Source: Brevibacterium album DSM 18261 (lineage in GTDB: Bacteria > Actinomycetota > Actinomycetes > Actinomycetales > Brevibacteriaceae). From it: 64,000 nt of DNA. The notes under the pieces were generated by a model. That model was not told the origin of the DNA. It saw only the letters and a program-made list of their open reading frames with translations, and ran no database searches. The stretch lies in NCBI RefSeq assembly GCF_000426445.1, contig NZ_KE384526.1, positions 729,213-793,212 of the forward strand. The letters are read 5' to 3'. Position numbers and translations under genes: made by a program. The number at the start of each line of letters is the position of its first letter. Positions within the stretch are counted from its first letter, which is position 1. Shown here piece by piece: positions 8,624 through 16,575 of this stretch.

Positions 8624-9448
8624 ATGCGGATAGCGCTGTTCGCAACCTGCATCGTCGATGCCATGTACCCGGAGGTCGCCCGCGACACGGTCACGATCCT
8701 CGAACGTCTGGGTCACGAGGTGGTGTTCCCCGAGCGCCAGGCCTGCTGCGGCCAGATGCACATCAACTCGGGCGACTTCGCAGGCGCCCACCCCGTCGTC
8801 GCCGGCCACGTCCGCGCCTTCGAGGAGGAGCCGGGCTGGGACGTCGCCGTCGCCCCCTCCGGCTCCTGCGTCGCCTCGCTGGGCCACCAGCAGCCCATGA
8901 TCGCCCGCCGCGCCGGCGATGAGGACCTCGCGGCCCGTGCAGAGGACCTCGCCTCGCGCACCTATGAGCTCGCCCAGCTCCTCACCGACGTCCTGGGCGT
9001 CACGGACGCGGCCGCGCAGCTGGGCTCCTATTTCCCGCACCCCGTCACCTACCACCCCTCCTGCCACGGCATGCGCCTTCTGAACCTCGGCGACAGGCAG
9101 CGGGAGCTGCTGAGCACCGTCGAGGGGATCGACCTGCGGGAGCTGCCGCAGGCGGACCAGTGCTGCGGCTTCGGCGGCACGTTCTCCATGAAGAACCGCC
9201 AGGTGTCCTCGGCCATGCTGGAGGACAAGGCAGCGAACATCGTCTCCACCGGCGCGAGCCTGTGCGCCGGCGGCGATGCGAGCTGCCTCATGCACATCGG
9301 CGGCGGACTCTCGCGCTCGGGGGCCGTGAGCCCCCGGGGCGGTGCCGTGGGCACCGTGCACCTCGCCCGCGTCCTCGCCTCCACGAGGGAGAAGCCGCTG
9401 CTGCCGCCCCGCTCAGAACCGATTCTCTCCGGAGGGAGCCTGCGATGA
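8624..9448 (+). CDS. lutA: Lactate utilisation protein A, Fe-S oxidoreductase
   Basis: A subunit of the LutABC L-lactate dehydrogenase complex that feeds electrons from lactate to the respiratory chain. The 274-residue protein carries two CCG domains, with cysteine pairs in RQACCGQMH (about residues 36-44) and DQCCGFGGTFS (about 175-186), plus conserved single cysteines upstream in ATCIVD and YHPSCHG. These bind an unusual Fe-S cluster. The ATG at 8624 follows GGAGGAGAGGACCC, a strong ribosome binding site. The stop overlaps lutB as ATGA. Confidence 0.95.
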   Translation: MRIALFATCIVDAMYPEVARDTVTILERLGHEVVFPERQACCGQMHINSGDFAGAHPVVAGHVRAFEEEPGWDVAVAPSGSCVASLGHQQPMIARRAGDEDLAARAEDLASRTYELAQLLTDVLGVTDAAAQLGSYFPHPVTYHPSCHGMRLLNLGDRQRELLSTVEGIDLRELPQADQCCGFGGTFSMKNRQVSSAMLEDKAANIVSTGASLCAGGDASCLMHIGGGLSRSGAVSPRGGAVGTVHLARVLASTREKPLLPPRSEPILSGGSLR

Positions 9449-11070
9449 CCACGTTCCTCGGCATGCCCGCTGTGGGCGGCGGCCCGGCGATCCGCCATGC
9501 GCGCGTCCCGGGCTCGATCCCCGGCGCCCTGGGCAACGTCTTCGAGTCCGAGCACTTCCCGGACTACGCGGAGCGCGAGCTCGGCAATGCGCAGCTGCGC
9601 CGCAACCTCGGCCACGCCACCTCGACGATCCGGGCCAAGCGGGCCAATGTGGTCGCGGAGCTGCCGGACTGGGAGGAGCTGCGCAGCGCGGGTGCCGCGA
9701 TCAAGCAGACCGTCATGGCGAACCTGCCGGAGCTCCTCGAGCAGTTCGCCGAGGCCTTCGAGGCCGCCGGCGGGCACGTGCACTGGGCCCGTGACGCGGA
9801 CGAGGCCAACCGGATCGTGGAGGAGCTCATCGAAGCCCACGCCCCCGTCCTGGACACCGGCCGCCGCGAGGTCGTGAAGATCAAGTCGATGGCGACGCAG
9901 GAGATCGGACTCAACGAATACCTGGAGCCCCGCGGCATCGACGCCTTCGAGACGGACCTCGCAGAGCTCATCGTCCAGCTGGGCGACGACAAGCCCAGCC
10001 ACATCCTCGTCCCCGCGATCCACAAGAACCGCACGGAGATCCGCGACATCTTCCTCGAACAGATGCCGGATGTGGACCCGGGCCTCACGGATGACCCGCC
10101 CAAGCTCGCCGAGGCCGCCCGCCGGCATCTGCGGAACAAGTTCCTCACGACGAAGGTCGCAGTCTCCGGAGCCAATTTCGGCATCGCCTCCACCGGCACG
10201 CTCGGCGTCGTGGAGTCCGAGGGCAACGGCCGCATGTGCCTCACCCTGCCGGAGACGCTCATCACCGTCATGGGCATCGAGAAGCTGCTGCCGGCGCCGG
10301 AGGACCTCGAGGTGTTCCTGCAGCTCCTCCCCCGCTCCTCCACCGGCGAGCGCATGAATCCCTACACGAGCTTCTGGACCGGCGTCACTCCCGGAGACGG
10401 GCCGCAGAACGTGCACGTGGTGCTCCTGGACAACGGGCGCTCGCGCGCGCTGGCGGACGAGTACGGCCGGTCCGCGCTGCACTGCATCCGCTGCTCGGCC
10501 TGCATGAACGTGTGCCCGGTCTACGAGCGCACGGGCGGCCACGCCTACGGCTCCACGTATCCCGGACCGATCGGAGCGATCCTCTCCCCGCTGCTCACCG
10601 GCGTCGAGGCCGAGGAGAACGACTCCCTGCCGTACGCCTCCAGCCTGTGCGGCGCCTGCTATTCGGCCTGCCCCGTGAAGATCGACATCCCCTCGATCCT
10701 CGTGCACCTGCGCGGGGAGGACCACCTCGCCAAGGAGGAGGCCGCCGCCGAGGCCGGCCCCGCTCAGCGCGTCCGGCGCCTCGCGAGCGCGGAGGGCCAG
10801 CTGGACGCAGGTCTCAAGGCCGCCTCCTGGGCGATGGCCGACGGCCGCCGCATCGCGCTCGCGGAGCGCGCGCTGCCGCTGGCCTCCCTGCTGGGCGCAC
10901 GGTCCGGCCGCATCCGGCGGATGCCCGGAGTCGTGGGCGCGTGGACGTCCAGCCGCGACGTCCCCCGGCTGCCGGCCCAGTCGTTCCGCACCTGGTGGGG
11001 GAAGAACAGGGGTGCGGCCCCGAGCTCGGGACACGATCGCAGCGCAGCTGCGAAGGAAGGTGACCGCTGA
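9445..11070 (+). CDS. lutB: Lactate utilisation protein B, 4Fe-4S ferredoxin-type
   Basis: Iron-sulfur subunit of the LutABC complex, 541 residues. The N-terminal half is the LUD domain, with glycine-rich blocks VSGANFGIASTGTLGVVESEGNGR and LPETLITVMGIEKL. The C-terminal half has two 4Fe-4S cluster motifs, CIRCSACMNVCP (about residues 349-360) and CGACYSACPVKI (about 403-414), matching the family layout. The last 80 residues are basic and form the usual C-terminal extension. The start overlaps lutA (ATGA) and the stop overlaps lutC (TGATG), so the three are translationally coupled. Confidence 0.95.
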   Translation: MTTFLGMPAVGGGPAIRHARVPGSIPGALGNVFESEHFPDYAERELGNAQLRRNLGHATSTIRAKRANVVAELPDWEELRSAGAAIKQTVMANLPELLEQFAEAFEAAGGHVHWARDADEANRIVEELIEAHAPVLDTGRREVVKIKSMATQEIGLNEYLEPRGIDAFETDLAELIVQLGDDKPSHILVPAIHKNRTEIRDIFLEQMPDVDPGLTDDPPKLAEAARRHLRNKFLTTKVAVSGANFGIASTGTLGVVESEGNGRMCLTLPETLITVMGIEKLLPAPEDLEVFLQLLPRSSTGERMNPYTSFWTGVTPGDGPQNVHVVLLDNGRSRALADEYGRSALHCIRCSACMNVCPVYERTGGHAYGSTYPGPIGAILSPLLTGVEAEENDSLPYASSLCGACYSACPVKIDIPSILVHLRGEDHLAKEEAAAEAGPAQRVRRLASAEGQLDAGLKAASWAMADGRRIALAERALPLASLLGARSGRIRRMPGVVGAWTSSRDVPRLPAQSFRTWWGKNRGAAPSSGHDRSAAAKEGDR

Positions 11071-11780
11071 TGGCGAGTGCACGGGAAGAGATCATGGGGC
11101 GTCTGCACGAGGCGCTCGGCCGTGAGGACGGCGTCACCACCCGCCCCGGAATCGTGCCCGGCACGGGCAGGCCCGTCGACATCGCGGCCCCCGTTCCGCG
11201 CGACTACCGGCGCACCGGCGCGCTGGACCACGAGTCCGTCATCGCCCAGCTCGTCGACCGCCTCGTGGACTACCGGGCGAACGTGGTCGAGGCGCAGCCG
11301 GCCGAGGTGCCGGGCGTCGTCGCGGAGAAGCTCGCCGGGGCGGCCTCGGTCGTGGCACCGCTCGGCCTCGACGGCGGTGTGCTCTCCGCCCTGGACGAGC
11401 CGGTGCTGTCCGCACTGGATCCCGCCGTGCACATCACGGTGGAGGACGAGACCACCGCCCTCACCGTCGACGAGCTGGACCGGACGAGTGCGGTGATCAC
11501 CTCGTCTCGTGTCTCATGCGCGCAGACGGGTACCATCTTCCTCGACGGAGCGGACGACTGCGGCCGCCGTGCCATCTCCCTGGTGCCGGACCACCATGTG
11601 TGCCTGGTTCCGGAATCCTCGATCGTGGAGATCGTCCCCGAGGCCTGGGCCCGGATCGATCCCACCCGCACGGTCACCATGATCTCCGGTCCGTCGGCCA
11701 CCAGTGACATCGAGCTCGAGCGCGTCGAAGGCGTGCACGGCCCCCGCACGCTCGATGTCGTCATCGTCCGCGGGGTGTGA
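11070..11780 (+). CDS. lutC: Lactate utilisation protein C
   Basis: Third subunit of the LutABC L-lactate oxidising complex, a 236-residue LUD-domain protein. Recognisable blocks are the N-terminal MASAREEIMGRLHEAL helix, DRTSAVITSSRVSCAQTGTIFLDGADDCGRRAISLVPDHHVCLVP in the middle (a glycine/threonine-rich loop) and the terminal SGPSATSDIELERVEGVHGP, both hallmarks of LutC/YkgG. It follows lutB with a one-base overlap. Confidence 0.93.
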   Translation: MASAREEIMGRLHEALGREDGVTTRPGIVPGTGRPVDIAAPVPRDYRRTGALDHESVIAQLVDRLVDYRANVVEAQPAEVPGVVAEKLAGAASVVAPLGLDGGVLSALDEPVLSALDPAVHITVEDETTALTVDELDRTSAVITSSRVSCAQTGTIFLDGADDCGRRAISLVPDHHVCLVPESSIVEIVPEAWARIDPTRTVTMISGPSATSDIELERVEGVHGPRTLDVVIVRGV

Positions 11781-11786
11781 GACCGA

Positions 11787-13370
11787 TTGACAGACTCCTC
11801 TGACCCGCAGCCCCGCAACCGGAGCAGTGCGGAGGACCGGGGAACCACCCCCTCCCCGTCTGCTGAAGAACCGCCGCAGGAAGCTCCCGGGCAGCAGCCT
11901 CCGTCCGGGGCGGCACAGGCTGAGCGCTCGCCGGCCGAACCTGCTCTCGACGGTTCCTCCGCGGCGGTGCCCGTGCCGTCCGGGCCCGCCGCAGCGCTGC
12001 GCTTCCTCCTGCCCTCCCTGCTGGGACTCCTCATCTTCGTCGCCCCCGTGCCGGACGGCGCGGGCGGGGCGACCATCCCCGTGGCGTTCCTCGCGAGCAT
12101 GCTCGAGACGGCGCTCGCGGCGATCGTCCACCCGTTCGTGGTGGCCGTCATGGGGGTCTCGGCGCTGGGCTCACTCCTCGCACTGACCGTGAAGCCGGGG
12201 TGGATGCAGCGCGGCGTGCCGCAGCTGCTGTTCGACGTCACCGCGGTGTGGTGCCTCGTGCGCTGCGCGGGCTTCGCCCTCGGACTCGCGACGCTGCTGG
12301 AGCTGGGCCCGGAGGGACTGTGGGGAGAGGACACCGGAGGCCTCATCCTCGATCTCTGCGTCCTCATGTTCACGGTCTTCCTCTTCGCGGGCTTCCTGCT
12401 GCCGCTGCTGCTGGACTTCGGCCTGCTGGAGTTCGCCGGGGTGCTCATGAACCGCGTCATGCGTCCCGTGTTCACGGTGCCCGGGCGGTCCTCGGTGGAC
12501 GCGCTGGCCTCCTGGTTCGGGGACGCCACGATCGGCGTCCTCATGACCAACCAGCAGTACGAGAAGGGCTTCTACACCAAGCGCGAATCGGCGATCCTCG
12601 GCACCACCTTCAACGTCGTCTCGCTCACGTTCACCGTCGTGATCATCGGCCTGCTGGGCCTGCAGCACATGACGCTGCAGTTCTACGCGACCATCGTGGT
12701 GGCGGGCCTCGTCGCCGCCGTGATCATGCCCCGCATCCCGCCGCTCTCCCGCATCCCCGACGAGTACATCGACGGCTCCCGGCCGGAGCGGGCGAAGGCC
12801 TCGGGCGCCGCAGCGGCGAACACAGGCTCCGCGACCACGGGCGCTGCCGTCACCGCTGCGGCCGGGGCAGAGCAGGGCTCTCCCCTCCGCCGGGCATGGG
12901 ACGGCGCGCTGCGCCGAGCCTCACAGGTGTGGCCGGGCCTCATCCTGCGCCGCGGGGCGTCGAACGTCCTGGAGATGTGGGTGGGGATCATCCCGGTGAT
13001 CATGGCCGTGGGCACCGTGGCCGTCCTCATCGCCGAGCACACTCCGCTCTTCGCCTGGCTGGGCACACCCTTCGTGCCGCTGCTCGAGCTCATGGGCGTG
13101 CCCGAGGCCCGGGCCGCCTCGGAGACGGTCCTCGTGGGCTTCGCGGACATGCTGCTGCCCACCGTGATCGGGGCGGGCATCGAGACGGAGATGACCCGGT
13201 TCGTCATCGGCTGCCTGTCGATCACGCAGCTGATCTTCATGTCCGAGGTGGGCGGGCTGCTGCTCGCCTCGAAGATCCCCGTGAAGTTCCACCATCTCGT
13301 GCTGATCTTCCTCCTCCGGACGCTCATCACCCTGCCGATCGTCGTGCTGGCCGCGCACCTGTTCTACTGA
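11787..13370 (+). CDS. YjiH-like membrane protein with nucleoside-recognition (Gate) domain
   Basis: A 527-residue integral membrane protein. A disordered Pro/Ser/Glu-rich N-terminus of about 65 residues is followed by ten or so helices. Two regions resemble the nucleoside-recognition Gate domain: MRPVFTVPGRSSVDALASWFGDATIGVLMTNQQYEKGFYTKRESA in the first half and a second copy around VGFADMLLPTVIGAGIETEMTRFVIG. The family includes E. coli YjiH, a membrane protein of unknown substrate. It starts six bases after lutC, with TTG as the only nearby start; a later GTG in the disordered region is possible. Its place at the end of the lut operon raises the possibility of a role in lactate or carboxylate metabolism, which is an inference. 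Confidence 0.8.
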   Translation: MTDSSDPQPRNRSSAEDRGTTPSPSAEEPPQEAPGQQPPSGAAQAERSPAEPALDGSSAAVPVPSGPAAALRFLLPSLLGLLIFVAPVPDGAGGATIPVAFLASMLETALAAIVHPFVVAVMGVSALGSLLALTVKPGWMQRGVPQLLFDVTAVWCLVRCAGFALGLATLLELGPEGLWGEDTGGLILDLCVLMFTVFLFAGFLLPLLLDFGLLEFAGVLMNRVMRPVFTVPGRSSVDALASWFGDATIGVLMTNQQYEKGFYTKRESAILGTTFNVVSLTFTVVIIGLLGLQHMTLQFYATIVVAGLVAAVIMPRIPPLSRIPDEYIDGSRPERAKASGAAAANTGSATTGAAVTAAAGAEQGSPLRRAWDGALRRASQVWPGLILRRGASNVLEMWVGIIPVIMAVGTVAVLIAEHTPLFAWLGTPFVPLLELMGVPEARAASETVLVGFADMLLPTVIGAGIETEMTRFVIGCLSITQLIFMSEVGGLLLASKIPVKFHHLVLIFLLRTLITLPIVVLAAHLFY

Positions 13371-13400
13371 CCTCCGGTGTGCCGCGCACATTTCCGCCGG

Positions 13401-13460
13401 CCACCCTTTGTGCCGCTGGACGCACCGACGTATCAGTGCGTCCAGCGGCACAAGGGGTGG
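13401..13460. repeat. 60-base palindromic repeat, copy A
   Basis: Two 23-base arms, one G-T mismatch, enclose a 14-base loop. The right arm begins GCGTCCAGCGGCACAAGGGG and ends TGG. It lies in the gap between two converging genes, 21 bases past the stop of the SRPBCC gene. Copies B (14380-14439) and C (17513-17572) have the same length, arms and orientation. No U tract follows in either direction. Confidence 0.85.
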
Positions 13461-13481
13461 CAGGGCAAGGGAGGTGCCGCC

Positions 13482-14003
13482 TCACGCGGCGTAGTGGCCG
13501 GCGACCTCCTCGTATGCCTCCCACGCCGCGCCCGGATCCCCACCGGAGAGGTGGAGATCCGCGGAGTCCAGGATGATGTGCCAGCCCACCGCGAAATCAC
13601 GTGCGGGCTCGCGGACCAGCTCGGAGTGCGTGAGCTGCAGACGCGTCCCTCCCTCGCCGCCCTCGAGCCGCCAGGTCACGACGGAGTCCGGCACGCCCTC
13701 CCACTGCCAGGTGTGCACGAGCTCAGCCGCGGGGTCGTCCGCACTGGGACCGTGCACCGAGAGCACTTCGCCGGTCGCGGTGCCCTCCTCACCGAAGTCG
13801 TAGGCCACCGTGCCGCCCGGGCGGGCGTCGATGCGGACGCCGTCCAGCCACACCGCACGCGTCCGGTCATCAGTGAGCGCCGTCCACACCTTCTCCACGG
13901 GGTGCGCCAGGTGCCTGTCGAAGTGGATCCGGAACACCCCGTCTCCCGAGACGCCCAGTGTTCCCGCGCCCTTCGGCGCAGTCGTCGTATCTCTTTCCTG
14001 CAT
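13482..14003 (-). CDS. SRPBCC / AHSA1-type START-domain protein
   Basis: A 173-residue protein of the activator-of-Hsp90-ATPase-like (AHSA1) branch of the SRPBCC fold. Typical blocks are FRIHFDRHLAHPVEKVWTALTD, ARPGGTVAYDFGEEGTATGEVL, LVHTWQWEGVPDSVVTWRLE and the C-terminal GWHIILDSADLHLSGG. The helix-grip fold binds hydrophobic ligands, but the ligand here is unknown. It starts three bases after an ArsR-type regulator gene; the ArsR-SRPBCC pair is a widespread two-gene module. Confidence 0.88.
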   Translation of the reverse strand: MQERDTTTAPKGAGTLGVSGDGVFRIHFDRHLAHPVEKVWTALTDDRTRAVWLDGVRIDARPGGTVAYDFGEEGTATGEVLSVHGPSADDPAAELVHTWQWEGVPDSVVTWRLEGGEGGTRLQLTHSELVREPARDFAVGWHIILDSADLHLSGGDPGAAWEAYEEVAGHYAA

Positions 14004-14006
14004 GAC

Positions 14007-14312
14007 TCAGATCCTTCCCTCGTCGAGTGCGGCCTCCAGATCGTCGAGAACCCGCTCCCACCGGCCTGCCTGAGCAGAGAGCCAGTCCCCGGCTTCGCGC
14101 AGCGCTGCGCGGTTGAGCCGGTAGAGGCGTCTGCGTCCGGCCGTCCGCACCGTCACCACGTCACCGTCCAGGAGGATCCGGAGGTGCTGGGAGACGGCGG
14201 GCCTGCTCATCGCGAACTCAGCGGCGACCTCGCCGGCACTGAGCTCCCCGTCCGACAGCACTTCGACGATGCGCCGCCGCGTGGGGTCATCGAGGACGTC
14301 CAACGCGCTCAT
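14007..14312 (-). CDS. ArsR-family winged-helix transcriptional regulator
   Basis: A 101-residue repressor-type protein. The winged helix-turn-helix spans most of it: LDDPTRRRIVEVLSDGELSAGEVA, recognition helix SRPAVSQHLRIL, wing VVTVRTAGRRRLYRL. It lacks the CxC metal-binding motif of metal-sensing ArsR/SmtB proteins, so it belongs to the non-metal group linked to SRPBCC partners. The ATG lies only 7 bases after a probable -10 box, so the mRNA is likely leaderless. A perfect palindrome in the promoter suggests autorepression. Confidence 0.92.
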   Translation of the reverse strand: MSALDVLDDPTRRRIVEVLSDGELSAGEVAAEFAMSRPAVSQHLRILLDGDVVTVRTAGRRRLYRLNRAALREAGDWLSAQAGRWERVLDDLEAALDEGRI

Positions 14313-14319
14313 GCACTAA

Positions 14320-14348
14320 AGCGTAAGCGATCCCTTACGCATTGACAA
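14320..14348 (-). promoter_or_regulatory. Promoter of arsR-SRPBCC operon with overlapping operator
   Basis: Reading leftward, TTGTCA (14348-14343) and TACGCT (14325-14320) are separated by exactly 17 bases. The perfect inverted repeat GCGTAAG-N6-CTTACGC (14321-14340) fills the spacer and overlaps the -10 box, as expected for an ArsR operator that blocks RNA polymerase. The -10 box ends 7 bases before the ATG, so the transcript probably starts at or next to the start codon. Confidence 0.75.
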
Positions 14349-14379
14349 AGGGTGCACTCACACGACTCCACACGGAAAG

Positions 14380-14439
14380 CCACCCCTTGCGCCGTTGGAC
14401 GCTCCGATACGTCAGTGCGTCCAGCGGCACAAGGGGTGG
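14380..14439. repeat. 60-base palindromic repeat, copy B
   Basis: Same 23-base arms and 14-base loop as the copy at 13401-13460, with two differences in the left arm (CGCCGTTGG instead of TGCCGCTGG). The right arm is identical to copy A. It ends 9 bases past the aqpZ stop codon and lies outside the arsR promoter. Confidence 0.85.
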
Positions 14440-14448
14440 CGGGCGACC

Positions 14449-15189
14449 TCAGTCCTTCGCCGCCGTCAGCGCACGGTAGCTCAGACCCGCGATCGCAGCG
14501 CCCACCAGCGGCGCGATGATGAACAGCCACACCTGCCCCAGCGCCGCCGGGTTGTAGAAGGCCACGGCCAGCGAGCGGGCGGGGTTGACCGAGGTGTTGG
14601 TCACCGGGATCGCGATGAGGTGGATGAGCGTGAGCCCCAGGCCGATCGCGATGGGGGCGAAGCCCGCCGGGGCACGGGGATCCGTGGCACCCAGGATGAT
14701 CCACACGAACACCGCCGTGAGCACGATCTCGAGCAGGAGACAGGCGAGCAGGCTGTAGCCGCCCGGCGAGAGCTCACCGTATCCGTTGGTGGCGAACGAG
14801 CCCGCCGCCGAGGTGTCGATGGCGAAGCCCGCCTGACCGCTGGCGATGACGAACAGGAGCGTGGCGGCGAGCGCACCGCCCACCACCTGGGCGATCATGT
14901 ACGGAGCGACAGCCCTGCCCTCGACCCGCCCCGCGCACAGGGCTCCCAGCGTCACCGCCGGGTTGAAGTGCCCGCCGGAGAGGTGGCCCAGCGCGTATGC
15001 GCCGGTGAGGACCGTGAGCCCGAAGGCGAGCGCGACGCCGAGGAACCCGATGCCCATCTGGATGCCGTCGTCGCCGACGACCTTGGCCGCGAGCACTGCG
15101 GCCCCGCAGCCGCCGAACACCAGCCAGAACGTGCCGAGGAGCTCCGCCCACAGGCGGGCGGACATGGGAGGAGCGGTGGACTGCGACAT
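14449..15189 (-). CDS. aqpZ: Aquaporin Z-type water channel
   Basis: A 246-residue major intrinsic protein with six helices and the two pore motifs, NPAVT (about residues 76-80) and NPARS (about 201-205). The residues around them ([22 protein letters not shown]) and the absence of the Asp that follows NPAR in glycerol channels favour a water-selective aquaporin. The ATG at 15189 follows CGGAGG. That ribosome binding site can pair with an upstream complementary sequence (see regulatory feature). Confidence 0.93.
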   Translation of the reverse strand: MSQSTAPPMSARLWAELLGTFWLVFGGCGAAVLAAKVVGDDGIQMGIGFLGVALAFGLTVLTGAYALGHLSGGHFNPAVTLGALCAGRVEGRAVAPYMIAQVVGGALAATLLFVIASGQAGFAIDTSAAGSFATNGYGELSPGGYSLLACLLLEIVLTAVFVWIILGATDPRAPAGFAPIAIGLGLTLIHLIAIPVTNTSVNPARSLAVAFYNPAALGQVWLFIIAPLVGAAIAGLSYRALTAAKD

Positions 15190-15192
15190 TGC

Positions 15193-15244
15193 GGCCTCCG
15201 AGGGCTGAGATGGAGTTGTCTGTCCAGACTACGACTCGGAGGCC
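15193..15244 (-). promoter_or_regulatory. Inverted repeat that can mask the aqpZ ribosome binding site
   Basis: On the minus-strand transcript GGCCTCCGAG (15244-15235) can pair over all 10 bases with CTCGGAGGCC (15202-15193). The latter contains the CGGAGG ribosome binding site, a few bases before the aqpZ ATG. The loop is 32 bases. A transcript reading through from the upstream MFS gene would carry both arms. Confidence 0.55.
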
Positions 15245-15283
15245 ACCCTGGGAAGGCGAAAGCGCAGGTCATGCCGATCGGCC

Positions 15284-16441
15284 TCACTCCCGTGCGGGCA
15301 CGGAGGACGGCCTCGGCCCGAGGACCGTGACGGCGAAGGCGAGGACCACCGTGAGCACCTGGACCGCCGCCGCCCACAGGGGCAGCGCGCCCGCGCGCGC
15401 ACCGCGCTCCAGCACGGCGGCGCCGAGGGCGGAGCCGGCCGCCGAGCCGAGGTACATCGCCCCCATCTGGAAGGCCACGATCGAAGGGGTGTCCTCCGCC
15501 CGACTGCGGGTGAGCGCGTCCTGAACGGTGGGGACGGATGCCCAGCCGGCAGCTCCCCAGACGAGAACGGCGGGGATCCATGCGAGTCCGTGCCCGGCGA
15601 AGCCGATCACGACGAAGGCCGCGAGCAGCGCGAAGGCGAGTACGGGCAGGAGCCTGCGCGAGCCGAGCAGGTCGATGGGCCGGCCCACGAGCATCGAACC
15701 CGTCACCCCGCCGATGCCCCACACCCAGATGAGCGCGAACCCCCACCCCGCGAGACCGCGATCCTCCGCCACGGGGAGCATGTACGTGTACAAGCCCAGG
15801 CTCGTCATGCCCAGGAGGAAGGCCAGGGCGATGCCGAGGAGGACCTGCGGCTGCCGGAGCACGCTCATGCCTGCGGTCTGCGCAAAGGGGATCACTGGCA
15901 GCGACCGGCCGCGGACGGCCAGGGCCGTCATGGACACCGCCCCGACGAGCACCACGAGGCCCATGGTCCAGCGCCAGCCGATGTGCTCGCCGATCAGCAT
16001 CCCGAGCGGCACGCCCGCCACCGTCCCGGCGGACAGGCCGAAGGTGACCAGGGACATCGCGCGCCCTCGGTGCGCGGCGGGGACGAGAGCCGCCGCCGTG
16101 CTCGTCGCGAGTGCGGTGAGGACGCCGGCCGCCGCCCCCGCGAACACCCGGGAGGCCAGGAAGACGGCCAGGGTGGGAGCGAGAGCGGTGAGCAGATTGC
16201 CGAGGTTGAACACCCCCAGGGAGAGCAGCAGCGCCCGCGCGGTGGGGCCGGCAGCCACCCTCCTCGCCAGTGCGGGGCCGGCGAGCGCATAGGCGCCGGT
16301 GAATACCGTGACACCGAGCCCGATGCCGCCCACGGTCGTCGCAAGCGAATCGGCCATCTGCGGCAGCACCCCCGCCAGGACGTACGCATCGATGCCCAGC
16401 GAGACCGCCGCGATGACGAGCGGCCAGATTGTGCGGATCAT
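15284..16441 (-). CDS. MFS transporter, AraJ/arabinose-efflux type
   Basis: A 385-residue, 12-helix major facilitator. The N-terminus IRTIWPLVIAAVSLGIDAYVLAGVLPQMADSL is typical of the DHA1 AraJ/YdhP subgroup, with the Asp in helix 1. The loop after helix 2 (GPALARRVAAGPTARALLLS) is a shortened A-motif. ATG 16441 is preceded by GGGTGGAG; an upstream in-frame start adds 17 unconserved residues. A promoter lies 54 bases upstream, and an XRE regulator is encoded divergently and may control it. Confidence 0.88.
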   Translation of the reverse strand: MIRTIWPLVIAAVSLGIDAYVLAGVLPQMADSLATTVGGIGLGVTVFTGAYALAGPALARRVAAGPTARALLLSLGVFNLGNLLTALAPTLAVFLASRVFAGAAAGVLTALATSTAAALVPAAHRGRAMSLVTFGLSAGTVAGVPLGMLIGEHIGWRWTMGLVVLVGAVSMTALAVRGRSLPVIPFAQTAGMSVLRQPQVLLGIALAFLLGMTSLGLYTYMLPVAEDRGLAGWGFALIWVWGIGGVTGSMLVGRPIDLLGSRRLLPVLAFALLAAFVVIGFAGHGLAWIPAVLVWGAAGWASVPTVQDALTRSRAEDTPSIVAFQMGAMYLGSAAGSALGAAVLERGARAGALPLWAAAVQVLTVVLAFAVTVLGPRPSSVPARE

Positions 16442-16494
16442 TCTCCACCCTTCGACTGAAGTTCCACACCGGCCCCTGCGGACCGGCCACACCG

Positions 16495-16523
16495 AACGTA
16501 CGGGCGCACCGAGGGTGTGACAA
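16495..16523 (-). promoter_or_regulatory. Promoter of the AraJ-type MFS gene
   Basis: Reading leftward, TTGTCA (16523-16518) and TACGTT (16500-16495) are separated by 17 bases, closely matching the arsR promoter in the same window. Transcription should start near 16487, giving a leader of about 45 bases before the ATG at 16441. Confidence 0.65.
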
Positions 16524-16575
16524 TATGTCCTTTTATGCTGTTACAGACAGTGATGCTCTGAGGGAGGGAGACGTG

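Noticed and set aside
13371-13400. Intrinsic terminator of the YjiH-like gene
   Set aside because: No separate hairpin with a U tract is present. The only structure nearby is the 60-base palindromic repeat, whose role in termination is unproven.
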